A stretch of 64,000 nucleotides of DNA from Prevotella sp. CAG:617 (GCA_000438115.1 FR903613.1:39828-103827); one strand, 5' to 3'; positions 28,249-37,496 are shown, counted from the stretch's first letter. The notes: a model not told the origin generated them from the sequence alone. Translations and numbers: made by a program.

Positions 28249-29418
28249 TTACATAGGCATCTTACCCTCTTTAACCTCTTGCTGAGCTTTGCGCTGTTTT
28301 TCCGCAGACTGAGCAGGAGTTATAGGTTTAATAACAGTTCCTTCCTTCAGACCAGAAACACCTTCAGTCACGATTTTATCACCGAACTTCAAACCTGAAG
28401 TTACTACATAATTCGTACCATCATTCTGGTCAAGTACCTCTATTTGAACCGATTTCACCTTGTTCCCGCTTTCAACAACATAAACAAATTTGCGATCCTG
28501 AATTTCAAACACAGCTTTTTGAGGTACAATAATCGCGTTTTTCATGTGAATCGGCACTAATACAGAACCTGAGCCACCACTACGCAACACTCGATTAGGA
28601 TTAGCAAAAGTTGCACGCATACTTACAGAACCAGTTGCTTCATCAATCACACCTCCCAAAGTAGATACCTTTCCTTTTAGTTCATAAAGACTGCCATCAC
28701 TCAACTGCAATTGTATTTCCGGCAACTCTGATATGGCCTTTGTTGTTCCCCCTTTTTCACGTGTCATTTCCAAGACTTGCTTTTCTGTCATTGAGAAATA
28801 AACATACATATTAGAAATATTAGATACCGTCGTAAGGGCCTCGGCAGAAGATGAACTAACCAAACTTCCAACACGATAAGGAATCAGTCCGATTACACCA
28901 TCAGCAGGACTCTTTATTGTACAATAAGACAAATTATCTCTTGCCTGAATCAATTGAGCCTTTGCTGCTGCAAACTGAGCCTTTAAACTTGCCAATTCGT
29001 TTTGTGCAACTTTCAAATCATAATCACTAATAATCTTTTTTTCATTCAACAGTTTTTTGTTCTGTACTGTCAAAACCTGACTATTTATATTTGCAGATAA
29101 TTGAAGGACATTAGCCTCTGCAGAACGAACAGCTTCACGATACTGCACATCGTCAATAGTAAACAACACCTGTCCCTTCTTAACAAAAGCTCCTTCATCA
29201 ACTAGCATTTTCGTTATAAATCCGGAAATTTTCGGTCTTACCTCTATATCCTGCATACCCTTAATAGTTGCTGGATAAGAAACATTTAAATCAGATTCGG
29301 AAGCCTTTACGGTCTCAACCGCATACTCATTATCTGCTTCAGGCATTTGGTTTTTCTTTCCACAGCCAACTAAAGCCAGACATAGCATCAGATAAACAAT
29401 TTTACTCTTCATCTTCAT
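28249..29418 (-). CDS. RND efflux periplasmic adaptor (MFP)
   Basis: 389 aa with a lipoprotein signal (LALVGCGKK, Cys19). AcrA/MexA-like domains: lipoyl halves around IEVRPKISGFITKMLVDEGAFVKKGQVLF and YCTIKSPADGVIGLI, an alpha-hairpin between (about 100-165), a beta-barrel domain and a membrane-proximal C-terminal domain. It couples the permease to the channel. It is the first gene of the operon, with a well-spaced promoter upstream. Confidence 0.94.
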   Translation of the reverse strand: MKMKSKIVYLMLCLALVGCGKKNQMPEADNEYAVETVKASESDLNVSYPATIKGMQDIEVRPKISGFITKMLVDEGAFVKKGQVLFTIDDVQYREAVRSAEANVLQLSANINSQVLTVQNKKLLNEKKIISDYDLKVAQNELASLKAQFAAAKAQLIQARDNLSYCTIKSPADGVIGLIPYRVGSLVSSSSAEALTTVSNISNMYVYFSMTEKQVLEMTREKGGTTKAISELPEIQLQLSDGSLYELKGKVSTLGGVIDEATGSVSMRATFANPNRVLRSGGSGSVLVPIHMKNAIIVPQKAVFEIQDRKFVYVVESGNKVKSVQIEVLDQNDGTNYVVTSGLKFGDKIVTEGVSGLKEGTVIKPITPAQSAEKQRKAQQEVKEGKMPM

Positions 29419-29496
29419 TACTTTAATTTATGTATTTGTTATATTTATTATATATCTCTAATATACACACTCGTATTTAATACAATACCTCGGCTG

Positions 29497-29526
29497 CAAA
29501 GTTACGGCAAAAAAACTAAAAACAAA
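29497..29526 (-). promoter_or_regulatory. Promoter of the RND efflux operon
   Basis: TAACTTTG at 29497-29504 (-7) and TTTG at 29523-29526 (-33), 18 bp apart on the minus strand. The predicted start is near 29490, leaving a leader of about 70 nt. I saw no clear operator palindrome. Confidence 0.6.
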
Positions 29527-29634
29527 GAAAAAGTTTTCCCAATAAACATGAACTTAGCAAATCTTAACGACTTTAAGCATCCAAAAGCTATAATAAATAT
29601 TTTTTTACTCACTGAAGCATATACAAATTCTGTA

Positions 29635-30486
29635 TTATAACCCACGTTGCTCATGAACCCACTTATCGATCATTTTTCGAGCAATGCTGTCTTCTTTAGG
29701 TAAATCTGGCAAATTATTCCATTTAAACCATCCCCCCTTGCTTAACTCCGAATATTGCAAATTCAAATTACCTCTTACATATTGAGCTCGAAAAGCTGCC
29801 ATCAAAGCACTTGGAAATGGCCATGCTTGACTACCTACATACTGCAAATGATCAATTTCCAATGATGTTTCTTCTAAGACTTCACGAATGACGCATTGCT
29901 CCAAATTTTCCCCGGTCTCAACAAAACCTGAAACTAAGCCATAATAATTGCCTTTAAACTTTCTGCTTTGAACCAGCAACACTTCATCATTATGAGATAT
30001 TAAAACAATAATAGCTATTGCCAATGACGGCCAAACCTCCTTTCCACAACAGGTGCATCTTTTACTTATAGTAGTGTGAAACTTCATTGGACTTCCACAA
30101 GCCCCACAATACTGAGTATTCTTATCCCAATAAAGAATTTCTCGTGCCTTTCCTGCAATGGAATAAAAAACATATGGCAAAACATTGAAACTTTGACGTA
30201 ATGGATAGAATACGTATCCTTCAGGAGCATCGGACATATCCACGGATACAGCTACACAATCATGATTCTCTATCTTCGCTATCGGATGTATTCGATTCCA
30301 TGGTTCCACATTTACAGGAGCATCGCTCCCTTTGGGAATTTCACATTGACAAGAATCCGTAACCTTCAATAAGATCTCATCTTGACAAAAAATAAACCAA
30401 TAACAAGACGCCGTTGATGGTTTAAAACCATCAGCGGCGTCGTATATCACATATTTATTCTTTAGCATTACACTTTTCGTAAACAA
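29635..30486 (-). CDS. nudC: NAD+ diphosphatase NudC
   Basis: 283 aa. It hydrolyses NAD(H) to NMN(H) and AMP, and members of this family remove NAD caps from RNA. A zinc ribbon is formed by Cys127, Cys130, Cys144 and Cys147. The Nudix box runs from GFVETGENLEQ to REVLEETS (187-208). The NudC-specific motif downstream reads SQAWPFP rather than the common SQPWPFP. An alternative start at Met7 is possible. It lies 25 bp after the phosphoglucomutase gene. Confidence 0.93.
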   Translation of the reverse strand: MFTKSVMLKNKYVIYDAADGFKPSTASCYWFIFCQDEILLKVTDSCQCEIPKGSDAPVNVEPWNRIHPIAKIENHDCVAVSVDMSDAPEGYVFYPLRQSFNVLPYVFYSIAGKAREILYWDKNTQYCGACGSPMKFHTTISKRCTCCGKEVWPSLAIAIIVLISHNDEVLLVQSRKFKGNYYGLVSGFVETGENLEQCVIREVLEETSLEIDHLQYVGSQAWPFPSALMAAFRAQYVRGNLNLQYSELSKGGWFKWNNLPDLPKEDSIARKMIDKWVHEQRGL

Positions 30487-30511
30487 TAGTACACTTTCTG
30501 TGACTTTTAGC

Positions 30512-32260
30512 TCAATTTAAATGTAAAGATTCTGCGACAGCTGCTATTTTCTTAACAGCGGCCTCATGTACTTTATCAATTAACTCCTTTTGAATTAATT
30601 CGCCACGAACTTCTATATAGAACTTTATTTTAGGCTCTGTTCCTGAAGGACGCACACTGACCTTCGTACCATCTACTGTATACCACTGCAAAACATTACT
30701 CGTCTGTGGCATATCAAGCGACTTTTGATTTCCCTCAGCATCAAATTCTGTCAAGCTGTTATAATCCTTAAAGCAAATTACGGGAGAACCTCCAATCTCC
30801 TTGGGGGGATCTTTCCGGAAGGAATCCATCATTGCTTTAATTTCATCAGCTCCTGTCTTGCCAGGTTTAACTACATTTATCGTTTTATTCAGTGCATATC
30901 CATACTCCATATAGACATCAAGAAGAACATCGTATAAAGTTTTTCCCTGATCCTTTGCCCAAGCGCAAATCTCTGCAAGCAATGCACACGCAGAAACAGC
31001 ATCCTTGTCACGCACAAAATCTTCAGCTAAAAAGCCGTAGCTCTCCTCTCCTCCACCAATATACTGTTTTTTTCCTTCATTCAAACGAATCTGACGTGCA
31101 ATCCACTTAAATCCTGTATATACATCATACATTTCAATTGCATTCTTTTCAGCAATAGCGCGAATCAATTCTGTTGTGACGATTGTTTTAACGATAAACT
31201 CATTTCCCGTCATCTTTCCTTGCGCTTTTCTATTACTTATAATATAGTAAAGAAAAATCATACACGTCTGATTTCCGTCAATCAAGACCCACTCTCCCTT
31301 ACTATTTTTGCATGCCATGCCGACTCGATCTGCATCAGGATCACTAGCCATTACAATATCGGCATCTATCTGCTTAGCTAAATCCAAAGCCATTGTTAAT
31401 GCTTCAGAATTTTCGGGATTGGGACTTACGACTGTCGAGAAATTACCATCCTTTACCATTTGTTGAGGCACACAATGCACATTTTCAAATCCCCACATCT
31501 TCAATGCGTCAGGAATCAACATCATACCAGTTCCATGTAAAGGTGTATACACGATCTTCAGATCTTTATGACGACTTATACATGCTGGATCTATTGATAA
31601 TTTCTTAACTTCGCGCAAATATGCTTCATCAATATCTTTTCCGATTGTCTGAATCAAGCTTGCGTTACCTTCAAACTTAATATCCTCAATACGGACTTTC
31701 TTAACTTCATCTATTATTCCCTGATCATGCGGAGCCAAGACCTGAGCTCCATCATCCCAATAAGCTTTATAGCCATTATATTCTTTAGGATTATGAGAGG
31801 CCGTAAGAATGATTCCGCTCTGACAATGTAAATATCTTATTGCAAAAGACATTTCAGGCGTGGGTCTCATGTCATCAAAAAGATATACCTTTATTCCATT
31901 GGCAGAAAATATTTGCGCTGCAGTCTCTGCAAACAATCGGCTATTGTTTCTACAATCATGACCAATTACGACTGAGATTTCCTTGAGATCAGTAAAACAC
32001 TTATTCAAATAATTAGAAAGCCCTTGAGTCGCTGCCCCCATTGTATAAACATTCATACGATTGGTGCCCGGTCCCATAATGCCGCGCAATCCTCCCGTTC
32101 CAAATTCCAATGTACGGTAAAAGGCATCAATCAATTCTGTTTTATCATCACTTTCCAACATCTGCTTTACTGCTTCTCGCGTTTGTTCATCATAAAGTGA
32201 TGAAGTTGCCCACTGCTTTGCAGTGTTTTCACATTGTGTAATAAGTTCCTTATTATCCAT
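30512..32260 (-). CDS. Phosphoglucomutase/phosphomannomutase (alpha-D-phosphohexomutase)
   Basis: 582 aa. It interconverts hexose 1- and 6-phosphates. Signatures: GTGGLRGIMGPGTNRMN near 51-67, the catalytic phosphoserine loop ILTASHNPKEYNGYK, metal-binding loop DPDADR, sugar loop GGEESYG and phosphate loop RPSGTEPKIKFYIEV. The length fits the PgcA/PGM2-like group of about 580 aa rather than the 450-aa PMM/GlmM group. It is first in a two-gene unit with nudC and has its own -7 box. Confidence 0.94.
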   Translation of the reverse strand: MDNKELITQCENTAKQWATSSLYDEQTREAVKQMLESDDKTELIDAFYRTLEFGTGGLRGIMGPGTNRMNVYTMGAATQGLSNYLNKCFTDLKEISVVIGHDCRNNSRLFAETAAQIFSANGIKVYLFDDMRPTPEMSFAIRYLHCQSGIILTASHNPKEYNGYKAYWDDGAQVLAPHDQGIIDEVKKVRIEDIKFEGNASLIQTIGKDIDEAYLREVKKLSIDPACISRHKDLKIVYTPLHGTGMMLIPDALKMWGFENVHCVPQQMVKDGNFSTVVSPNPENSEALTMALDLAKQIDADIVMASDPDADRVGMACKNSKGEWVLIDGNQTCMIFLYYIISNRKAQGKMTGNEFIVKTIVTTELIRAIAEKNAIEMYDVYTGFKWIARQIRLNEGKKQYIGGGEESYGFLAEDFVRDKDAVSACALLAEICAWAKDQGKTLYDVLLDVYMEYGYALNKTINVVKPGKTGADEIKAMMDSFRKDPPKEIGGSPVICFKDYNSLTEFDAEGNQKSLDMPQTSNVLQWYTVDGTKVSVRPSGTEPKIKFYIEVRGELIQKELIDKVHEAAVKKIAAVAESLHLN

Positions 32261-32339
32261 AATTTACGATTTAATCTACAACCCCAAAACGCGCCATGCA
32301 CATCTTCAGGAAATTAGACATAGTGTACAGATTTGTATG

Positions 32340-32347
32340 CAAAGATA
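32340..32347 (-). promoter_or_regulatory. -7 element for phosphoglucomutase-nudC
   Basis: TATCTTTG on the minus strand, with a predicted start near 32334 and a leader of about 73 nt. It is back to back with the rightward ruvC element at 32433-32440. Confidence 0.5.
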
Positions 32348-32432
32348 ATGCAATCAAGGCAGAAAATTTACTCAAACAAAACTTTTTTTCGGGAAAAAAG
32401 TCTATGCTGCCCCAAACTAAAACCGGATTATG

Positions 32433-32440
32433 TATATTTG
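32433..32440 (+). promoter_or_regulatory. -7 element for ruvC
   Basis: TATATTTG matches TAnnTTTG, with a predicted start near 32447, about 15 nt before the ruvC ATG at 32462. This argues against the upstream in-frame ATG at 32333. Confidence 0.5.
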
Positions 32441-32461
32441 CAAAATAATAAGACAGGAACA

Positions 32462-33109
32462 ATGACAAATCCATCCGACAAAACAGAAAAGACCATTCTC
32501 GGAATTGACCCAGGAACAAACCTTTTAGGATACGGCATATTAAGGACCAAACATAACAAAGCAGAAATTATTGCTATGGGCGTAATTGATATGCGAAAAT
32601 GTACCAACACCTACCTGAAATTAGGAAGGATATACGAACGAATTAACAATATTATTTCATCTTTTCTTCCTGATGAATTAGCTATAGAGGCTCCTTTCTA
32701 TGGTAAAAATGTCCAAAGTATGCTTAAATTAGGCCGTGCACAAGGCGTTGTCATTGCAGCAGCTATTGGCCATGATATTCCTGTACACGAATACGCACCT
32801 CTAAAAATCAAACAAGCAATAACCGGAAACGGACAAGCCAGCAAAGAACAAGTAGCAGGCATTCTAAAACAACTACTGAAGATTGCCGATAAAGATATGC
32901 TACCTTACCTTGATGCGACAGATGCCGTTGCAGCCGCATACTGCCATTATTTACAGCAAATTCCCAATCGTTTTATTTCCAAAACACCATCAACGTGGAA
33001 TGCTTTTATACAGCAACACGCTAATCGTATACACGCTACGACTAAAAAATCACCGATAAATAATAAAATAACCTCCATCACCCGCAAAACATGCATCAAC
33101 GAAAAATAA
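32462..33109 (+). CDS. ruvC: Holliday junction resolvase RuvC
   Basis: 215 aa from [18 protein letters not shown]. An in-frame ATG at 32333 would add 43 residues of non-RuvC sequence and lies upstream of the promoter. RuvC cuts Holliday junctions with RuvAB. Acidic catalytic residues sit in [16 protein letters not shown] and [13 protein letters not shown] basic tail of about 30 residues extends past the usual end, and its last 19 bp overlap the next gene. Confidence 0.93.
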   Translation: MTNPSDKTEKTILGIDPGTNLLGYGILRTKHNKAEIIAMGVIDMRKCTNTYLKLGRIYERINNIISSFLPDELAIEAPFYGKNVQSMLKLGRAQGVVIAAAIGHDIPVHEYAPLKIKQAITGNGQASKEQVAGILKQLLKIADKDMLPYLDATDAVAAAYCHYLQQIPNRFISKTPSTWNAFIQQHANRIHATTKKSPINNKITSITRKTCINEK

Positions 33110-34530
33110 TCTCACTCATAAATGCGAATAACATCCAGACAGAACTTCAAATGACCCATAACATAAATCTGGAAATTTTCGCAGAAGAGCAAATTGCAAT
33201 TATTGGTCCTAATGGTTCTGGCAAATCATTATTAATAAACATGATCTTAGGTACAAGGCCATTGACCGGTAATATTTATTACGACTTCGGAACAAATTCA
33301 TCACATCGTATTTCTGACAATATCCGACTTATTACATTTAAAGATGTATACGGGAACTCATATACCCCAACCTATTATCAACAACGATGGAATCAAGGCG
33401 ATTCTGAATCCTACCCTCTAATCTCTGAAATTTTAGATACAACTCCGAAATACTCAAATGAAAACTTATACAAGGCACTCCACATTTGTGAATTATACAA
33501 TAAACGCATCATTGAATTATCCAGTGGAGAATTAAGAAGATTTCAAATAGCACAAGCACTAAAGAATAACCCCAAAATTTTGATTCTAGATAATCCCCTT
33601 ATTGGTCTAGATAAAGCGTCCCGTCTTATGATTACTCAGATACTAGAATCATTACAACACGAAATGCAACTTATTATTGTAACGACACGTTATGAAGACA
33701 TTCCAAAATTTGTTACACATGTAGTAGAAGTAAACAACAAAACCACCTATCCTAAGATTGCATACTCAGATTATATAAAAACATACAAAAAACCAATACC
33801 TCAATCAAAAGTTCCAATTGTCTTCCCCCGATCTTATCATGATATTAATACCCAACAAATAAATGACAACATAATAGCTCTAAAAGATGTATCCATAAAA
33901 TATGGACAAAAGACTATACTCGACCATATTAATTGGGAAGTAAAAAAAGGAGAACATTGGGCGCTCAGTGGTGTGAACGGAGCCGGAAAGTCAACTCTAT
34001 TGTCTCTTATTAATGCAGATAATCCACAAGCATATTCATGTGATATAACACTTTTTGGGAAAAAACGCGGCACAGGAGAAAGTATCTGGGATATAAAAAA
34101 GAGAATAGGCTATCTTTCCCCAGAAATGTTTAGATGTTTCAATAAAAACCTAACAGCAAAAGAAATCATTGCCAATAGTTTACTAAACGCAAAAGGATTC
34201 TTTAAGAAACCATCCCCCAAACAATTAGAAGAAAGTCTCATTTGGATGCAGATTCTAAATATTGCTCACTTAGCAGAAAGAAAATACCCCACCTTATCAA
34301 GTGGAGAGCAACGCCTTGTTCTTCTAGCTCGTGCCTTTGTAAAAAGTCCAGAATTATTAATTCTAGATGAACCCTTTCACGGACTTGACAATAATAACAT
34401 TTCACGGCTAAAGCACATAATCAACCAATACTGCAAACAAAACGACTGTAGCTTAATTCTAGTATCGCATTACACAGAAGACTATCCATCATGCATTGAT
34501 CATGAAATGCATCTACAAAAACAAGCATAA
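33091..34530 (+). CDS. Tandem ABC ATPase of the ModF/PhrA type
   Basis: 479 aa, two ABC domains on one chain and no membrane segment. Domain 1: Walker A GPNGSGKS at about 47-54, signature LSSGELRR, Walker [13 protein letters not shown], where Asn replaces the catalytic Glu. Domain 2: Walker A GVNGAGKS, signature LSSGEQRL, Walker [13 protein letters not shown] with the Glu kept. Only one of the two sites is likely to hydrolyse ATP well. The layout resembles E. coli ModF, whose role is unsettled. No permease gene is adjacent. The start overlaps the ruvC end by 19 bp. Confidence 0.82.
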   Translation: MHQRKIISLINANNIQTELQMTHNINLEIFAEEQIAIIGPNGSGKSLLINMILGTRPLTGNIYYDFGTNSSHRISDNIRLITFKDVYGNSYTPTYYQQRWNQGDSESYPLISEILDTTPKYSNENLYKALHICELYNKRIIELSSGELRRFQIAQALKNNPKILILDNPLIGLDKASRLMITQILESLQHEMQLIIVTTRYEDIPKFVTHVVEVNNKTTYPKIAYSDYIKTYKKPIPQSKVPIVFPRSYHDINTQQINDNIIALKDVSIKYGQKTILDHINWEVKKGEHWALSGVNGAGKSTLLSLINADNPQAYSCDITLFGKKRGTGESIWDIKKRIGYLSPEMFRCFNKNLTAKEIIANSLLNAKGFFKKPSPKQLEESLIWMQILNIAHLAERKYPTLSSGEQRLVLLARAFVKSPELLILDEPFHGLDNNNISRLKHIINQYCKQNDCSLILVSHYTEDYPSCIDHEMHLQKQA

Positions 34531-34561
34531 ACATGACATTTCTTACTCACGAGGAACAGCA

Positions 34562-34580
34562 AAATGACAAATTGTCATTT
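34562..34580. promoter_or_regulatory. Palindrome AAATGACA-AAT-TGTCATTT, possible enhancer site for hsp20
   Basis: Perfect 8-bp inverted arms with a 3-bp spacer, centred about 130 bp upstream of the predicted sigma-54 start site. This is the distance at which bacterial enhancer-binding proteins bind. A further half site TGACATTT lies at about 34533-34540. Role inferred from position. Confidence 0.45.
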
Positions 34581-34675
34581 CATTTATCAATAAACGAACA
34601 AAAAAATGCGGCAAATGGAATTAAACACATAAATTTATATTAAAAAATATGCAGCTGCGATATCACTAAACCATA

Positions 34676-34691
34676 TGGCATAATCGTTGCA
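34676..34691 (+). promoter_or_regulatory. Sigma-54-type promoter of hsp20
   Basis: TGGCA at 34676-34680, six bases, then TTGCA at 34687-34691: the GG and GC doublets are exactly 10 bp apart, matching the -24/-12 sigma-54 consensus. Predicted start near 34702, leader about 49 nt. No TAnnTTTG box is seen closer to the gene. Confidence 0.6.
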
Positions 34692-34750
34692 TTTTATAGA
34701 GTGAAAATGATTCATAAAACAAACAATAACAACTCTAAAAATACAATATT

Positions 34751-35182
34751 ATGATACCGACAAGAAAAAACAATCCCAATTGGTTACCCAACATTTTTAA
34801 TGATTTCTTTGATAACGACTGGATGGTAAAAGCTAATGCAACCGCCCCTTCCATCAACGTCATAGAAAGTGACAAAGATTATCAAGTAGAAGTAGCTGCT
34901 CCAGGCATGACAAAAGAGGATTTCAACATCCATCTAAATGAAAACAGTAATCTGGTAATCTCAATGGAAAAAAGACAGACAAACGAAGACGATAATCAAA
35001 ATAAGCGCTATTTAAGACGCGAATTTTCTTACTCTAAATTTGAGCAAGCATTAATCTTACCAGATAATGTTGTAAAAGAAAAAATAAAAGCAAATGTTTC
35101 CAACGGAGTTCTAACCATTACTATTCCCAAACAAACTCCTGAAGAAAGAATAAAAGTCAATAGGGTTATTGAGATTCAATAA
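34751..35182 (+). CDS. Small heat shock protein, Hsp20/alpha-crystallin family
   Basis: 143 aa. An ATP-independent holdase that keeps unfolding proteins soluble. The alpha-crystallin domain runs from about 33 to 132 (NVIESDKDYQVEVAAPGMTKEDF, LRREFSYSKFEQALILP, ANVSNGVLTITIPK), and the C-terminal I-x-I motif is present as IEI. The N-terminal arm is short (NPNWLPNIFNDFFDND). It is a single gene followed by a bidirectional terminator. Confidence 0.93.
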   Translation: MIPTRKNNPNWLPNIFNDFFDNDWMVKANATAPSINVIESDKDYQVEVAAPGMTKEDFNIHLNENSNLVISMEKRQTNEDDNQNKRYLRREFSYSKFEQALILPDNVVKEKIKANVSNGVLTITIPKQTPEERIKVNRVIEIQ

Positions 35183-35199
35183 AATATTTATGGCCATCA

Positions 35200-35240
35200 A
35201 CAAAAAAGCCGGACCTTTCATTAGGCTCCGACTTTTTTTT
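35200..35240. terminator. Bidirectional terminator between hsp20 and the esterase-like gene
   Basis: An imperfect stem (AGCCGGACCT with AGGCTCCGACT, two mismatches, 6-base loop) is flanked by six A on the left and eight T on the right, so it can act on both converging transcripts. Confidence 0.7.
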
Positions 35241-35312
35241 GTTCTGTACTATCCTAAAATTATATGCAAAAAGAAACCATACATTCTTAAAGGAAGTCCA
35301 ATAATCGCAATC

Positions 35313-36695
35313 TCATTCTTTTTTATGGCATAGCTCCTCAATATCAACCTCAACAGACACTGGATACAACCGATATGGATCCGAAAATAGTGTACAACTA
35401 TTTATTAAAGAATGAAGATTGGCTTTCAACTTCCCATTATAAACAACTTTGTCATTAAGAATAATTCTTACCGGTTTTTCTAAATTCACTAAATTATCAG
35501 ATAAATAAAGGATCAGTTTTCCCAATTGAGCTTTTTGATAAGACTTATTGAATTTTAAAGGAATGCCCCATATCGAATCCATCTCAGAAGTTTGATAGGT
35601 TACGACATCTACAGACAAGTACACTGTATTATGCTCAATCTTCATTATGTACCGAGTTCTTGATCCCAGACTTGTATCAGAACGCTCTACAATCTGCAAA
35701 TTATAAAATCCGTCACGATACCTTCCATCCATATCAAAATTTTCCCAAACAAAAAATTTAGGATATGGATTACGTTCAAATTCCTTCAACCAAGGTGTGG
35801 TTGGACTATAATCTATACCATGTCCTGCTCCCGGAATCAACTCTATTCTATGTACAAATCCTTCGTTGTACACTTTTTCCAAACTGTCAAAAGCTTCATG
35901 GGTATACGTAGTAAGTCGATTCCTATAAAAGCCATCATCTTTACTACCAGTCAACAATGAAAAACCTATATTCCCACAATTTTCCACAGGCGCATTTATC
36001 AATGGTTCTCCCCCTGCCATTGGACCTGCTGCTGCCCAATAATCTGCATAATAAGAAGCTAAACGCTGACTTCCATATCCTCCCTCAGATATGCCAAAAA
36101 CATAAAGTCGATTAGGGTCAATCTTCCCGGACATCATTGTCTGTCGCAATAATTTTTCCCAAATGTACTGTTTTCCACGTTGCCACCAACGATAATATTC
36201 TCCTTCATTAGGTATTCTTGGAATAAAGTAAACTGAAGGTGCATCATCAAATCTTTGACAAAGTTTCAAACCAGTTGCCCATTCTTGAGCCTTAGGACCT
36301 GAACCATGCAAATAAAGAAACAGCGGCCATTTTTTTTCTGCAATGTCACCTTTTGTTCCCACATAAGAAGTCATTCTGGCATGCAGTTCTAAACTATCAG
36401 GAATTAACCAAGAAATCGTATCAGACTTTTCTAATGGCCGTATACATTCAAACAGATTATTTTCTTCAGCCGTATTCACCTCCGTCCACAACTTCCATAC
36501 TTCATTCCTGTACTTTTGAATATTTGAATATCCCAATGTGCAATCAGGTACTATCGGCCGTAAACTTCCATTCCTTAAAGCCTCAAAATACGCTTTAATT
36601 TGGGCTCTCTTCTTGTTTGAAATACCATCATTCCGAGCAATAACATTATTTATCGAAAAAACGATCAAAAAGAAAAAAAACGCGATTCTATACAT
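35313..36695 (-). CDS. Secreted alpha/beta hydrolase, esterase-like
   Basis: 460 aa from MYRIAFFFFLIVFS; an ATG at 36734 adds 13 residues before the signal peptide. The signal peptide ends near IAR-ND (about 20). The hydrolase core has LFLYLHGSG (oxyanion strand), nucleophile elbow GISEGGYG with Ser203, acid GSKDDGF (Asp253/254) and His292 in GAGHGID. This resembles the PHB depolymerase/feruloyl esterase-type (peptidase S9-like) group. A C-terminal beta-rich region (about 320-460) is not recognised. Probable carbohydrate esterase or peptidase of the periplasm; substrate unknown. Not obviously in an operon. Confidence 0.72.
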   Translation of the reverse strand: MYRIAFFFFLIVFSINNVIARNDGISNKKRAQIKAYFEALRNGSLRPIVPDCTLGYSNIQKYRNEVWKLWTEVNTAEENNLFECIRPLEKSDTISWLIPDSLELHARMTSYVGTKGDIAEKKWPLFLYLHGSGPKAQEWATGLKLCQRFDDAPSVYFIPRIPNEGEYYRWWQRGKQYIWEKLLRQTMMSGKIDPNRLYVFGISEGGYGSQRLASYYADYWAAAGPMAGGEPLINAPVENCGNIGFSLLTGSKDDGFYRNRLTTYTHEAFDSLEKVYNEGFVHRIELIPGAGHGIDYSPTTPWLKEFERNPYPKFFVWENFDMDGRYRDGFYNLQIVERSDTSLGSRTRYIMKIEHNTVYLSVDVVTYQTSEMDSIWGIPLKFNKSYQKAQLGKLILYLSDNLVNLEKPVRIILNDKVVYNGKLKANLHSLINSCTLFSDPYRLYPVSVEVDIEELCHKKE

Positions 36696-36730
36696 CTCTT
36701 TGATTTTTAATAATATTGTGTTCGCATTAA

Positions 36731-36760
36731 GCAAAAAGCTCCGGACCTAAGACCGGAGCT
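36731..36760 (-). terminator. Intrinsic terminator after the thioredoxin unit
   Basis: AGCTCCGG pairs with CCGGAGCT (36737-36744 and 36753-36760) around an 8-base loop, followed on the minus strand by TTTTT. It lies 22 bp after the small acidic gene. Confidence 0.75.
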
Positions 36761-36782
36761 CTAACATTTAAACCTTTGCTAT

Positions 36783-37103
36783 TTACAGTTTTTCAGAAAA
36801 ATCCAATTCCATTTCCACAATTTCTGCAATATCATTTTCATCAAAATGCCCAACTCCTTCTTGTTCAGCTTCTTTTTGAACGTATGCAGAAACCTCCATG
36901 ATATCTATATCTACAAAATCAGTGTTTAGATTGGCAAAGGTATCATGCTCAACATAATACTCTGCTATTTTATCTAAAATAAATTGTAAAACGGATTCTG
37001 TAAACACAACTTTCAAGCGGTCTGGTATTTGTTGTCGTATACTATGGATAATTTTCATATCATCCAAAGCATCCTGCCGCAATTCTTCATCAAAACTTGC
37101 CAT
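36783..37103 (-). CDS. Small acidic conserved protein downstream of trxA
   Basis: 106 aa, acidic and mostly helical, without signal peptide, cysteines or a known catalytic motif. Segments: RLKVVFTESVLQFILDKIAEYYVEH and FDENDIAEIVEMELDF. It starts 13 bp after the thioredoxin stop and precedes a terminator, so it belongs to the trxA transcript. I do not recognise a function. Confidence 0.65.
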   Translation of the reverse strand: MASFDEELRQDALDDMKIIHSIRQQIPDRLKVVFTESVLQFILDKIAEYYVEHDTFANLNTDFVDIDIMEVSAYVQKEAEQEGVGHFDENDIAEIVEMELDFSEKL

Positions 37104-37116
37104 AATTCTTTAAACC

Positions 37117-37431
37117 TTACAACAGAGCGCTGGCCTTTTCAACCAATGCATTTTTGGGTAAAGCCCCTACTGTTCGATCGACCTCTTTGCCATCTTTAAT
37201 GAAAACGACGGTTGGAATATTGCGAACACCATATATAGCAGCAAGTTCTTCATTATCATCAACATCACACTTGCATACATTTATTTTCCCTGCAAATTCC
37301 TCAGCAATCTCATCAATAATTGGTGCAAGTTTCTTGCAGGGCCCACACCAAGTTGCAGAAAAATCAATTATCATCGGTGTACCCTCTGCAACCAATTTAT
37401 CATAAACTTCTTTAGAAATCATCTGTGCCAT
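37117..37431 (-). CDS. trxA: Thioredoxin
   Basis: 104 aa from MAQMISKEVY. An in-frame ATG at 37470 lies upstream of the predicted start site, so the shorter form is preferred. It has the active site WCGPC with Cys29 and Cys32, IIDFSATW before it, and the cis-Pro loop NIPTVVFIKDG. It reduces cytoplasmic disulfides; the matching reductase trxB is at 53474-54412. It has its own promoter, inside the end of dnaE. Confidence 0.95.
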   Translation of the reverse strand: MAQMISKEVYDKLVAEGTPMIIDFSATWCGPCKKLAPIIDEIAEEFAGKINVCKCDVDDNEELAAIYGVRNIPTVVFIKDGKEVDRTVGALPKNALVEKASALL

Positions 37432-37467
37432 AATATTATTTTTACTTATTAATGAATAAATTATTCG

Positions 37468-37496
37468 CAAATATACTAATTTATTTTGTACTCAAA
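37468..37496 (-). promoter_or_regulatory. Promoter of trxA
   Basis: TATATTTG at 37468-37475 (-7) and TTTG at 37493-37496 (-33), 17 bp apart on the minus strand, overlapping the last codons of dnaE. Predicted start near 37461, leader about 30 nt. Confidence 0.55.

Noticed and set aside
32333..32461. 43-codon N-terminal extension of ruvC
   Set aside because: RuvC proteins begin just before the GIDPG motif, and a TATATTTG box lies inside the extension.
32271..32519. 82-codon minus-strand frame ahead of phosphoglucomutase
   Set aside because: It crosses the predicted promoters of both the mutase and ruvC and covers the ruvC start; no family recognised.
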